The notes under the pieces: model-generated | The model's database searches: none | What the model was told of the DNA's origin: nothing | Seen by the model: only the letters and a program-made list of their open reading frames with translations | Shown: piece by piece, positions 10,366 to 21,700 of the stretch | Position numbering within the stretch: position 1 is the first letter of the stretch | Layout of the letters: each line of letters opens with the position of its first letter | Position numbers and translations under genes: made by a program | Assembly (NCBI GenBank): GCA_051453625.1 | Contig: JBOZIK010000001.1 | Span: forward strand, 48,401,235 to 48,465,234 | Origin: Welwitschia mirabilis | Lineage: Eukaryota > Gnetophyta > Gnetopsida > Welwitschiales | Length of the DNA: 64,000 bases | Reading direction: 5' to 3'

Positions 10366-12346
10366 GAGTAAAAAAACATAACTTTTTATCATTAGATTTT
10401 CCTCCTATAGAATGGGCAATTAAAAGTTTCTTATTGCTAGATATACTCTTTACCACACACTTATTTTTATCAAAAATAACTATATTCCCTTTGTCACACA
10501 TTTGAGTAATACTTAATAGATTATTCTTAAGGCTCTTACATACAAAACATTAACAATTTTTGGAAGATCATATTTACAAGCCATATCTTTTCCCTTGATG
10601 GATGCTTTTTGATTATCACTAAAGGAAACCTTTCCTTCATCATAGTTGACAGGTGTGTGAAACCTAATTCTGTCTCCTATCATATGTCTTAAACAATCAC
10701 TATTTAAGTATCATCTAGGATGCTCCTTTACTTTAAGAATAATCTAAACAAGTAACCCTTTAATATATTTCTTTTTAATCCATCTTTACTTGATGAGGCT
10801 TATTATTTGTTGCTTTTAATTTTTATAAAAACTTATCACTTGTATAATGGAAAAAAAAATTTCTTTCTGATGGGACAAGAAAATCTAACATGCCCTAGGC
10901 CTCCATAATATTAACATCAAATATGAAAATAATTTAAGCTATTAGACTTTAAAGCATACCTCTTATGATTATATTTAACTTATTGGAATGATATGAGGTA
11001 GTAGCATTGAGTTTCCTTGCATCCTCTAACTCCCTTGATAATAGAGAAATAGTTGTATTTGCATCTGCAAAACTTTCAGTAGTCTTATCCAACTCTTTAT
11101 TAGATAAGTTAAGGTTAGTTTGTAATGACAATAATTTAGATCTTAAATTCCTATTTTTACAAGCTAAAACTTAATAGTAAAAATATTATTATTCATAAGC
11201 TTCTTTAATATTTTTATAATTTTTAGATATTATCTTATTCTCATTCGAGATTGCATTCTCATACTTGATAGTTAATATGAAGAAATACTCATCATTGATA
11301 TCTAGTAATTTGCACTTCTCGTCTTTATTTTGAGATGTCTCTAAATTAGATTATTCGCTATCATTTCAAGTGACTTTGAGGGCTTTCTTCCCTTTAATTT
11401 TGGCCTTTCTATGTTAGCACATTTTATTATTATGTGTTTAAAGCCCTTGTACTTAAAGCATTGCAGAGGTTTCTTGTTTCTACTAATATTCTTGAAAGAT
11501 TCTTTCTTCTCAACCTAATTTCATTAACATCAAATCTTGATCTATTAAAGTATTTTTTTTTTTTTAGAAATCTTCTGAATTTTCTAGCCAAAAGGACTAA
11601 ATCCTCATCATATTCTTCATTGCTAAAATCATATTTGCATTAACTCGAACATTTCAAGGTAATATTTTTTATCTTAGATTCCTCATCATCCATAATGGTA
11701 TCTTTATATGTAATCAATGATCCCTTAAGCTCCTCTAGACTCATGGTATCTAGATTTTTACTCTTTTTAATCACAATAATTTTAGGTCTGAAACACTTAG
11801 GTAAGCTTTTTGAGATTTTTCTCATAACTCTTTATTCTAGAGTATTTTCTCTAAGACCCCACATTATACTCACAATGTCTATGATCTTGGTTGTGTATTC
11901 AATGACATATTTTTGTTCTTTTATTTTAATATTTTTAAATTAAGTTGTTACAAATTGTAGCTTAGAATTTTTCATAATATTCATACCTTCATGAGCAATC
12001 CTGAGGATATCCTAGATTTCCTTTACAGATGAATACTAAACTACTCAGCTATAATCCTTTGAATTAAGGGCATAAATAAGTGCATTCATTGCTTTTTCAT
12101 TAAGCTTTGCTTCCTCCTTTTATTCATTAAAACAACCTACCACTGGAATAGTAAGTTTAAAATAACCATATACAATACTATCCCAGATATTTAAATCAAG
12201 AGATTTTAGAAAAATTATCATTTTAGTTTTCCAAAAAGAATAGTTTGAGCTATTGAAATAATGTGGCCTCAAGATCAAATGGCCATCATTAGTGGTAGAT
12301 CCCATTTAATCACTCAAAGTGGTGAAGCTATATCAAGAGTAACCTT
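10366..12346 (-). pseudogene. Sire-B gag to pre-integrase region, copy 2
   Basis: The 5' part of the element. Gag starts at the ATG near 12305 (MGSTTNDGHLILRPHYFNSS), just inside the primer site, with an NYSFWKTKMIIFLKSLD-type segment usual in Sirevirus-like gag. The UBN2-like part is at 11640-11825, the zinc knuckle near 11440-11485 (CFKYKGFKHIIIKC, a CX2CX4HX4C box whose second Cys is Tyr), a coiled-coil-like linker at 10949-11131, then the pre-integrase part. Stops and frameshifts are frequent. Copy 1 (8829-10265) repeats this content at lower identity than expected of alleles. Confidence 0.8.
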
Positions 12347-12358
12347 GCTCTGATACCA
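12347..12358 (-). other. Sire-B primer binding site, tRNA-iMet type
   Basis: Minus strand TGGTATCAGAGC, the standard site complementary to initiator-Met tRNA, two bases from the LTR end at 12361. Perfectly preserved. Confidence 0.95.
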
Positions 12359-12360
12359 AT

Positions 12361-13516
12361 TGAAATTCCTAGAGGGAGGGGTAAATATGATAATGATAAA
12401 TATAAATTTAAAAACCTCTTCTTAAATGAAATTAATTAGCTTAACAAATAAAAACTAAATCTAAGAAAAATATCAAAATAGAAAAATAATCAGCCCATAA
12501 GATTTATAGTGGTTCAGCAATGTGCCTACTCCACTCTTCAAGGAGAGACAAGATATCATCTTCCTTGGTTTTCTTATCACTTTTAAACTAATGATTTTTA
12601 GGCTGATCATTAACCCCTTGTACAACAGTGGTGATTTTCTAGGCTAATCATCAACCTCTCATACTTGAAGTCTCTCAAAGGCTCAAACTTAACTATAAGA
12701 AGAAGAGAAGAAATCAATTTTTGCATTAAGCATAGATGCAATAAAGTAGGATCTAATTTAAATGATTACATAAGATAGAATTACCAATTACAAACAAATC
12801 ACCAAATATTAGTTTGAGTTCACTTCACAGAACCATATATGTGTGTATTCCAGTAATCCTAATAAAGCAGGTTTTACGCCTTTTAAAGATAAGGGAAAAA
12901 TAGGTGTTGAAGGAAAACCCTAAATGATGATTTAAGACATGATAATCTGATATTCTAATAAATTTCATGTTTTTAATGCGATTGAATGATATGACAGAAG
13001 AGAATAGCCATTGAAAATTGTTGCGCATTCACCTAAAGAAGATCATTTTTCCAATGGTTCAAAGGGAGAACGTTTGCCTTTAAAACTATGGATGTCCTCA
13101 CTCCTAAGAGAATGGACTTCCACCCTCAAACATGGTACAAACATCCACACTACTAGAAGTGAGGGGACATCCACCCTGGAAGAGAGTAGATGTCCATCCC
13201 TACCATAGGTACAGACTGAGAAAAAGCTAAATGGAGGAGGAACATCTAGGCTGTTTGGAGTGGGGATGTCTGCATCTGATAACTATTAGTTATGTTTTCT
13301 ACAAGGAGAGGGGACATCCACCCTATTTGAGTGGGACGTCTGGGCCTAATAGCTATCACAGATACATTTTACCTACAATAAAGGGGATGTACATCCTATT
13401 CTAAATGGGGACATCTTCATGCATAGGTTAGATTCTTAATGTGACTATGACAAATGATGACCATCTTATCACTTGATTATTATGCCTGTTGGAATCACTA
13501 AAACCTTATACTTACA
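12361..13516 (-). repeat. Sire-B 5' LTR, complete (1156 bp)
   Basis: Begins TGTAAGTATAAGG (minus) at 13516 and ends TAGGAATTTCA at 12361. U3 holds an array of GGACATCCACCCT / GGGATGTC-like motifs (13075-13420) including three longer units of about 75 bp. A short open frame at 13011-13208 (plus) is a by-product. Pairs with 5380-6398. Confidence 0.9.
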
Positions 13517-14204
13517 AATTAACATGCTTAATATATTAATCTTGAATTTCTATCTCTTGTGTTTACTTAGTGGTCTCCTTCTTTGGTGGTGATGGGTTTA
13601 TCGAATGACCAAACTCCATGCCTAGCTGCATCTTTATCTCTCATACCTTTTCTATAAGGCTAGTTATTTTGATGTTCAAAACTTACACCCTAATATATAT
13701 TTCTTAGACTTCACCCATTAACCATGCAAATTGATCACTAACTAATGTATTTAGTGAATTCATAGTAATACATGTAAGGCCTAGGTACTTTGATAATTAA
13801 ATCTCACTATACTTTATGAGGTGAATTCTATTCAGCTTCTTTCTACTTAACATGGCCATTTATGTGAAAACATTATGCACTAAATGAACTAAATTTTTTG
13901 ACTATGAGATAGTATTAATAATAAAGATAAAATAAATTATAGTTAACAATTAGATAACCAATTTCACATACTTAAGGGTGGTATAGTATATGAAAAATTA
14001 TATGGTTTAGAATTTAATCATGGTAGAATCAATCATGCATGAAATTTCATCAACTCAACCATGTAAAAAGTAGGATGGATATGTATGGATATCAATCTAA
14101 AGTAGACACACCCAAGTGATAATAAGATCTATATGAACAAGCCTTTCTTATATCCTAGAGTGGATGCTTTAAAGGCTACTTCTTTACTAAGTGACTAAAG
14201 GCTA
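13517..14204. other. Unrecognised AT-rich spacer
   Basis: About 690 bp between the Sire-B 5' LTR and the Sire-C LTR. I see no ORF, clear repeat or element end in it. Confidence 0.5.
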
Positions 14205-15921
14205 TAGAACTTAAAGAGGAAGGGTAAATTAATTTCATATAAAAACCATATGATAAAAAATAAATACTACATAAAATAAAAATTTAATCTCTTATTAAAT
14301 TTATGTGATTTTCTCACTTGAGTAGTTTACACTTCGAGGGTGGACTCATACACACCTTTGGATCTTATTTCTAAAAAATAATTTCTATGATTTAAGGCAT
14401 CACACACCTCATAAGGATTAAAGTAAAATAGAGTAGCTCCTCTCAAGGTAGCCAAATAATTTTTATGATTTAAGATTACAAATTGGTGTTTATCTTAGGA
14501 ACACCTTAAAAGCATTGTAAGGCACTCATACAACTTGGAATCCTTCTAGGACCCAAATAATACAAGCCTCTTATGGTGAGAATGTAGTGGAAAGAGAGGA
14601 ATGAATATTTACAAAGATTCACAAATTTGATATCCCTCTTTTTATGTAGGAATAGAATTAAGAAATATTAGAAGAAAATAGAATGAAAAATAATGCTTTC
14701 TTACTTAATATAGGAGCTCACAAAAGAAGAAGTAGTAGAAGCAACTTATTAGATCTTTGGTTATTCCTTTTTCAAGTTGTTATAAAGTTTTATTATAAGT
14801 ATGGAGCCTTGTAAAATAAAAATGAAATCATGTTTTTTCCCCAAATAAAGGTATTTCTTAGAAGATTTAATTCTTTTGTAATTTTATAACAAGTTTCCAA
14901 ATTAGGTTACTAAAAAGGTGGCATAAAAAAATACTTAAAATTACATCTTAAAATGGCAACCTTTTATTTTTACATTTTAATTTGAAGTAAACATCTACAT
15001 TTGGCTTGTCCAACTTTGTTAAAAACAAAGAAATAGATTGGAAGCTTCAATGCCCTTATTGTTCTCAGGCAATAGTCAAAAGAGCTTCATAGGTTTATTA
15101 TCTAAAATTAAGGGTGAGTAATATTAGAGGTAGAACATTAAATTAAGAACTTTTTCACAGCATAAGAGTTTAGTAGTGATCTTTAAGATCAGCTAGTTTG
15201 AATCTGCTATTATGACTTTTTCGTAGGTCTCTGTTTCAATCTTAAATATTTAACATTACCTATATTAATCACAGTATTTTTTTTCAGTCTTATGTATGAG
15301 TCTATGTGTATTTTTTCTTTAGTAATGAAAATTTTAACTTTCATTCAAAAAAAAAAAACTACACAACTTGGAGAAGTCTTCATGTTTGTAGATGTCTTCA
15401 TAATATATATACATATCTAATCTAGAATCAAACATGCTTCATGAGTGATGGAAATCAGATTCTAAATGTTTATAAAAAATTACCTCATTATCAATGTCTT
15501 CAGTCTTTCTAGGAATTATTTATTAATGCCATTATGCTCTCCCAAGATGTCTTCACATAAGAAGATGTCTAAAAACTAGATGAAGGGATTATTTAAAAAG
15601 TAGACACCTTTAATTTTGGTAGATATTTTTTTATCACACTTCACTAGTTTTTCCAAGATATCTTCCATCTTGTAAACATCTAGTGGTATGCTAGACATGT
15701 TTAAAATATGTATATGTAGATATTAGATTTAAATTAAAGTTAACAAACACACTAGTTATCTTATACAAGTATTCACTCTGGTGGATGTATTCCTTTGTAG
15801 TAAATATCTTTAGCCTTATAGATGTCTTTTCTACACTTGATGAGACTTGAAATTCATGATTTCTATCCATACATAATACTAATTTAACAAGTTTAATATG
15901 TTAAAACTAGGTATTTCAATA
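14205..15921 (-). repeat. Sire-C 3' LTR with a retroposon insertion
   Basis: Left end TAGAACTTAAAGAGGAAGGG resembles the U5 ends of the Sire-B and Sire-L LTRs. The right end lies next to a polypurine tract at 15922. U3 carries many AGATGTCT / AGACATCT-type motifs (15375-15850, also near 14990). A poly(A)-tailed insert ends at 15357. The partner LTR is not in the window, so boundaries are approximate. Confidence 0.55.
15030..15357 (+). mobile_element. Possible tRNA-derived SINE or LINE 3' end with poly(A) tail
   Basis: Ends TTAACTTTCATTC followed by twelve A. Upstream, TTTAGTAGTGATC (about 15169) and TAGTTTGAATCTGC (about 15197) resemble pol III A and B boxes at a plausible spacing. The left boundary is a guess and I could not find a convincing target duplication. 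A 5'-truncated LINE tail is the main alternative. Confidence 0.35.
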
Positions 15922-15940
15922 GTATTCCCCTCTTTTGATG
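15922..15940 (-). other. Sire-C polypurine tract
   Basis: Minus strand CATCAAAAGAGGGGAATAC directly before the LTR start, the same layout as in Sire-B (6399) and Sire-L (53937). Confidence 0.6.
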
Positions 15941-16107
15941 ATGTTTACAACTTTTTAAATCTAATACAAGTACCAAATATATACCAACAAAAAAATTTAC
16001 AACTTGAAAGGAAAAAGAAACAGACATAGTTAATTTATAAAAAAAAGTAGTGTTCATTAAGATAAAAGTATTAGATGTACTATTAAATTGATTTTAACAA
16101 AGTGCAA

Positions 16108-16148
16108 ATTCTAGTGAAACTAAAAATTCTATACAATGCTAATGAAAC
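16108..16148 (+). repeat. Flanking direct repeat, left copy
   Basis: ATTCTAGTGAAACTAAAAAT onward, matching 18812-18853 with a few mismatches. It lies outside the LARD-D LTR (starts 16169), unlike a normal 5-bp target duplication. Confidence 0.7.
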
Positions 16149-16168
16149 TATTGGGTTTTACTAGAATA

Positions 16169-16483
16169 TGTTTATTCTATTGGATACAAAGGATATTTCA
16201 TATTGATTTACATGCATAATAGGATTGTCCATGTGCATAGTTATTTTTAATTTTAGAAGTTAATGTCTAGCTTTAGCTTTAGGTCCTAGATCCATAAACC
16301 TTGGAATATGGTTTCATATTTTAAGGCATTAATTAATGCCAATCATGATAAAATTTGATGTATAAATTCAAGTTAAAATTAATGAATTATCTAAGCTATT
16401 TCATTTGATTATCTTTTACACTCCCTAGGATTCTCACCAAGTTCTTGGGCCTAATCTGTACTTGAGGATTTTGAAACCCTACA
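16169..16483 (+). repeat. LARD-D 5' LTR
   Basis: TGTTTATTCTATTGG at the start, ACCCTACA at the end. Paired with 18498-18811. Confidence 0.75.
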
Positions 16484-16485
16484 AA

Positions 16486-16499
16486 TGTTATTAGAGCCA
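16486..16499 (+). other. LARD-D primer binding site, tRNA-iMet type
   Basis: TGTTATTAGAGCCA, two changes from TGGTATCAGAGCCA, two bases after the LTR end. Confidence 0.75.
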
Positions 16500-18497
16500 T
16501 CCTGAAGGGATCTTACTTTACAACAAATACTTTAGATTCTATAGAGGGAGGAGATGGCTATGACACAATGTGATCATCTATGAACGCATCAAAGGATAAT
16601 ACAAAAGAGAAATAGAAAGTTTTCTTTGCATGTTCATTTTATTAGAGGATATCTATTGCATAGAGATGAGTACTTTCTAAGAATGCAATGGCTACAAATG
16701 GTAGATGCTGTGAAGCATAAGCAAGGAAGTGATCATCTAGTGTTGAATAATAATGGATACATTTACCATTTTACACTTTTCTTGTTTGCCTTGGTTTTTT
16801 GTGCTTTTATCTCATTCAGCCTCTGTTTTTTTTTTAGATTTATGTTTACATTTTATGTTTATTCTTTTGTTGTCTACAAGCTATGTTTTCTATTTCCATT
16901 TTTTATTTAAACATAAGAATATGTTCAAGACTTGTGTAAAATCCTTAGATGTGTTCCATTTATAAAGATTTAAAGTTTGTAAATGTTTTTTTTAATATCT
17001 AATTTCTTGTGAGGGCATATGTCAGAAAAGGCATAATATTAATTCCAAAGTAATGATTAAAGCTCCTAAAGAAACTAAAAACAATTTCAATTTTTTAAGT
17101 ACTTCTCATGAATGTTTAAGAAATAGCTCAAACCAAGTTTATAGTAGCCATAAAATAGAGGTCCACCACTGCCTTTGGTGCTTGATCTCCTGGTAGGCTA
17201 CGGGTGTCAATCCTCTTGTCTTTGCATTTTCATGAATCCCTTCTTTAGATTTAACTTTCATACATCCACAAGCCAACATTGAGAGCTTACTCTACAATTT
17301 CATATTTTAGTTTTAAATATTCATAAGGATTGATATGAATGACATGTCTTTTTCTTTGACTGGCATATGGAAGATTCAATATGTTTAGTTATTACTATTA
17401 GTTAATACAAAAACTCCTTAAATAGAAAAGTAGTTATACTCACATGATCATGCTATCTAAACCAACTATACATGTACCAAATTGCAAGGGACATCTTATT
17501 TGTTATAGAATATTTTTCAAAAAACATGTTGTTGAAACTAGGTGATAACATCTCTATGCTATAAATCAGAGTTTACAAAGAGTCTTAGCTATGAAATTTT
17601 CATCACTGAAGAAAAATACTCCAATCACTAAACTTTTGTCATAACTATAATCTCTTATTTCGCTTGGTACATTACTTTCATCCATTTATGGAGTGTCTAA
17701 TTTCATTATCTTCATGCTTCTCTAAGAAGAAACATTTTGAGTAAAAGGATAGTTTTTCTAGGCTATCTCCTAAACAACCTCTAGTGGATTTCAAAGATCT
17801 GCTTCTTATATTATAGAAATGAAGGTTTGATCCACAAACATGAAGGAGAGATCAAGCTAATTTGAATCATTAATTTTTTCTTCTTTTTTCTTTCATGTTC
17901 CTCCATTATTTTCTTAGAAAATCCCTTAACTTTGCTTTATAAGGTAATTATTTAATGTCCTCTATATTAAATATGTAGGACCTATTTTATGCAATATGAA
18001 TGTCAAAAAATAATTTTATGAGATTAAATTTCATCAATTTCCACTAAGTGAACATTGATTAAGTAAAAGCTAGGTTAGGTCTTATCCCAAGTAACTCATG
18101 TTTTATGCAATTTTATGTAAAATAGTGGTATGGGACACTTTTTGTGATATTATTTTATGTGAAAATTGCTTGAGTTAGTCCCATTCTTGGGTGTGTTCCA
18201 TATGAAGTATTAGGTATGTTCCATAGTTCTAGGTAAGGTATGTAAATTTCTTGAGAATACCACTTGTAAAATGTCTTTTTTGAAGTTGCATAGAATAAAG
18301 GATGTAGATTAATCCAAGGAGATCACTTGAAAAAAATCTTCCTTGAAATTGCACATTTTGAAGGTTGATGCTTTTTTAGCTTAACACTTTAGTTGTGTGC
18401 TTTAATGCTATTCTAGAAACATGTCCTAACAATTGTCTAATGTCTAAATCCTCATCTTTTGGCCTTAAAATTAAGGAGGAATTTATTAGCTCTTATA

Positions 18498-18811
18498 TGT
18501 TTGTTTTGATGGGTTTAAAGGATATTTCATAACAATTTATATGCATAATGAAAATGTCCATGTGCATAGTTATTTTTAATTTTAGAATTCAATATCCAGC
18601 CTTAGTTTTAGATTCTAGATCTAGAAATCTTGGGATATGGATGCATATTTCAAGGAATTCATTAACACCAATTATGGTAAAATTTGATTTATAAATTCAA
18701 GTTATAATTTATGAATTATCTAAGTTGTTTTATTTGATTATCTTATATTCTCTTGGGATTTTCTTCTAGTTCTTACGTTTGATTTATGCTCAAGGGTTTT
18801 CAAATTCTACA
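18498..18811 (+). repeat. LARD-D 3' LTR
   Basis: TGTTTGTTTTGATGGG at the start, ATTCTACA at the end. A purine-rich AAGGAGGAA lies about 20 bp upstream and may be the polypurine tract. Confidence 0.7.
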
Positions 18812-18853
18812 ATTCTAGTGAAATTAAGAATTCTATACAATGCTAATGAAACA
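18812..18853 (+). repeat. Flanking direct repeat, right copy
   Basis: Starts immediately after the LARD-D 3' LTR and matches 16108-16148. Confidence 0.7.
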
Positions 18854-19079
18854 ATAACACTATGCAATAATAATGCTAAAATAAAATCTAACAATAACAA
18901 CTATGTAATGTGAGTGATGAACCCAAAAAAAAAAAAAGGGAGAATGTAGAATAAGTAGTATAATTCCTAATACATCATTTTCACAATAAGATATTCTTAA
19001 TTAATTCTCTATAACTTTCCTACATCTCCCCTACTTTGTGGGCATCTTAAGATATTAGTCATGAGGATATGCATCATTG

Positions 19080-20841
19080 TCAGAACCTCCTAAATATGTA
19101 TCATCATCTTTATTTATTTTATTAGTGTTTTCATAATGCTTTGATGAATATCCTTGATTACCACTATATTATGATGATGTCTCTTGCTATGAACTAAAAC
19201 TAGATGTAGTATTCCTTTTGTTGTCTACTTGAGTGGAAGTTTGTAAAACCTACTAATACATCCTAGCGTATTTTCATGGTGTAATAGTAATACCAAAAAA
19301 GTTTGATGTTTTTGTTGAGCAAAATCCTAAGTATCAACTAGTTAATTCATTAGAGGTTGTGGAATAGGTGGTGGTGAATCAAGAGGCACATGTGGTGCTT
19401 GCCTTCACACCCTAAACTTAGCATATGGATAAACCTAAAAGGGAACATTAAACTCATCATAGAAATGTTGTAATTGTTATTATGCCTCATGTATTTTTTC
19501 TAGTGTCCCTGTTACTATGGAAAATCTTCCTGATGATATGAATTATGGTCCATTCCTCTTAGATGTTGTTCCTCCTCTATATTAAAACCATTTTAACTAT
19601 CATAATCATCATTTATATTAGTCTAAACATGATTGTCCATCTCCTCTAAGTCAAATAAGGGTTCCTCCCCCTCATTGATGGCTCTATGTGCATACTTGTC
19701 TTGATGCTTTCTAATGTGCATGATGTTCCATCTAATCTTGCTAATTCATCTAGCTATTTCTTTAGATATTTATTCACTAAAGATGATACTTATGCTCTAA
19801 CTGATTTATAATGCTTAGGATCTACTTTATCTGGGCTAGCACATATACGTTTAAATTTTGTGACCCTTTTCTTCTCACTAAAATCTAATAATGACCTCTT
19901 AGCATTGATTAAGTTTATAGGAAACACTACTATGCTAGCATTATAAATGATCATATTAATTAAAAATTAACAACTAAAACTTTATGCATAGTGGTATTGT
20001 GAGATCATATTTTTAAAAATGAAATGTCCCATATCTATATGGACACTAGTTAGCAGGTGATAAAGAAAAAGATTTACATTTTGGGAATCCCCCATCTCTT
20101 ACAAGAGTATTATAGAATACTATTAAGATCAAGATGAATGCATCAGAGGTCCCTTATTTGTGTTTGATATATTCATAATGGTAACATAATGTTAGAAAAA
20201 AATTTGAGTTGTAATATCTTTGTAAGAGACTCTAGCTACTTTTCATGTAGAAACACTTTCAAAGTAAAAAAATATACTTAAAAAATGTTGGCTGCATTTA
20301 GATGACGTAGATTATTTAAAAATTAAGTAATAATGTAAAGGATACTATCAGTTACTTACATTTTAATGGTTCCTGTAGCATCACACTTTTCATGGACATT
20401 GCAATAAAACTTATGAACCAAATATACAAGAATATTTTGAGTAAGATCAACTAATTTATCCATTTTAAAATGCTCAAATAAGTGACATAATTCTATCTAC
20501 CTATTTTCCTTAAAATCAAGAGTTGCTTTTGCTACTACATTGAATGATCTCTAGTTTACATACCTATTTTACTACATTTGGATTAGCGATGGAAAGTTTA
20601 TACCTTTATTATTAAGCAACTTATTTATCTTCTTTAGAATTTATTCTAGAACTATAAGCATCCTTTGTGTAAGTCATTGAAGAATAGCATGAGAAAACAC
20701 TAAATAATAAAGCAACTACTTGAATCTTAATGAGAAAGAAGTATTCTAAGTGAGCATATGTTTTTAGAAAGGAGGTAGGAGACATTCTTCAATGGCTAAA
20801 ACTATAGGTTGAATGGATTGAGAACCTTGAATGAGAGACAT
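19080..20841 (-). pseudogene. Sire-C accessory ORF remnant, plant-transposon-protein-like
   Basis: Possible start ATG at 20841 (MSLIQGSQSIQPIVLAIEEC). Near 20350-20560 the minus strand reads KENRxIELCHLFEHFKMDKL, then LTQNILVYLVHKFYCN, which resembles the central part of the family annotated as putative plant transposon protein (I believe Pfam PF20167). The C-terminal part (19100-19760) has a GEEPLFDLEEMD acidic segment and a Pro-rich stretch. It lies between RNase H and the polypurine tract, the same position as the accessory ORF of Sire-L. Stops are frequent. The identification is from reading only and could be wrong. Confidence 0.4.
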
Positions 20842-20929
20842 CTATTTTATGTGTGGATGAAATATGATATGAGGATAATGGTTCGTCTCTCTTTATCAAT
20901 TTTTAACGTTAACTATTCATCTTCTTCCT

Positions 20930-21085
20930 TCCTTTTTTCCCCCATATTTTTCTGATATTATAGATGTCTTTGAATTCAAAGATGTATAAAATGTGCTTCA
21001 GATATGTTAATCACATGGAAGACATCTACATATAGATGATTTTAAAAATTAAAATCCTTAATAGGATATGTCTATAATATGGGGA
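20930..21085 (-). promoter_or_regulatory. Motif array upstream of the Sire-C accessory ORF
   Basis: Repeats of AGATGTCT / AGACATCT type (for example TAGATGTCTTTG near 20967, GAAGACATCTACATATAGATG near 21019, GGATATGTCTAT near 21065). The same motif is abundant in the Sire-C LTR U3. I infer an internal copy of LTR-type regulatory sequence; no clear TATA box follows. Confidence 0.4.
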
Positions 21086-21379
21086 GATACCTATGACTAA
21101 AGTGACCAAAAAAAGGCCAAAATTGAATCATCTAATTATCATGAGATATCTTGATGAATCAAAATGCAAAAACATAATTTTTTAGTGAACATTTATAATA
21201 TAATAACACAAGAAATCCAGTATATATATAAAGGAATCTATTACGCAGAAAACATGTACATTGAAAATTCCTAGAAAATCACAAGATAGTGCATGATGCA
21301 TGATGAACTCAATAACACTACATAACAACTCTAGCAAATGAAAATTAATAGATTTAGAACACTAGAGTTGATAAGAAGC

Positions 21380-21700
21380 CACAAACCTATAAATTATCTA
21401 TTTAAGCATGGCCCAATCCCTAAATCTTTATACAACTTGTTGAATCTAACTTTGTTTAAAGGTTTTATGAAGATATTAGCTAATTAGTTTTTCATCTTAA
21501 CATACTCCAATTTGGTATTTTCACTTTATACATGATTATGAAGAAAAAGATTACAAATATTTATGTGTTATTTGTAAGTGTTAAATAAGATTATTTAATA
21601 TTTAACCATACATTTCTTATTATAATACACTTGACTATGCTCTATGGTAATGTGAAAATCATTAAGAATTTATTTCATTTATAGAATTCATCCATAATAA
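21380..21700 (-). pseudogene. Sire-C RNase H C-terminal remnant
   Basis: Minus strand fragments NTKLEYVKMKN and IFIKPLNKVRFNKLYKDLGL, with a frameshift or stop between neighbours, match the C-terminus of copia RNase H. Upstream pol is missing: the opposite-strand Copia-E begins at about 21700. Confidence 0.6.

Larger units (their letters stand above)
16169..18811 (+). mobile_element. LARD-D: non-autonomous LTR retrotransposon
   Basis: Element of 2643 bp with LTRs of 315 bp (16169-16483) and 314 bp (18498-18811), about 80% identical by eye, both starting TGTTT and ending CTACA. A primer site follows the first LTR at a 2-bp spacing. The interior (about 2 kb) shows no gag or pol. Open frames at 16626-16910 and 16753-16965 are hydrophobic, low-complexity and unconvincing. 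Mobilisation would need proteins from an autonomous relative. It splits the 3' part of Sire-C. Confidence 0.75.

Noticed and set aside
14524-15372. ACTCATACAACTTGGA and ACTACACAACTTGGA as target duplication of a LINE
   Set aside because: The enclosed DNA at 14540-15000 still looks like LTR, so the match is probably chance.
16626-16965. Hydrophobic frames with several transmembrane-like stretches inside LARD-D
   Set aside because: Two overlapping frames of T-rich DNA are both hydrophobic, which is a composition effect.
19500-20600. Harbinger-type MYB/SANT gene
   Set aside because: Considered from the general layout, but no tryptophan-repeat pattern is visible; the accessory-ORF reading fits the context better.
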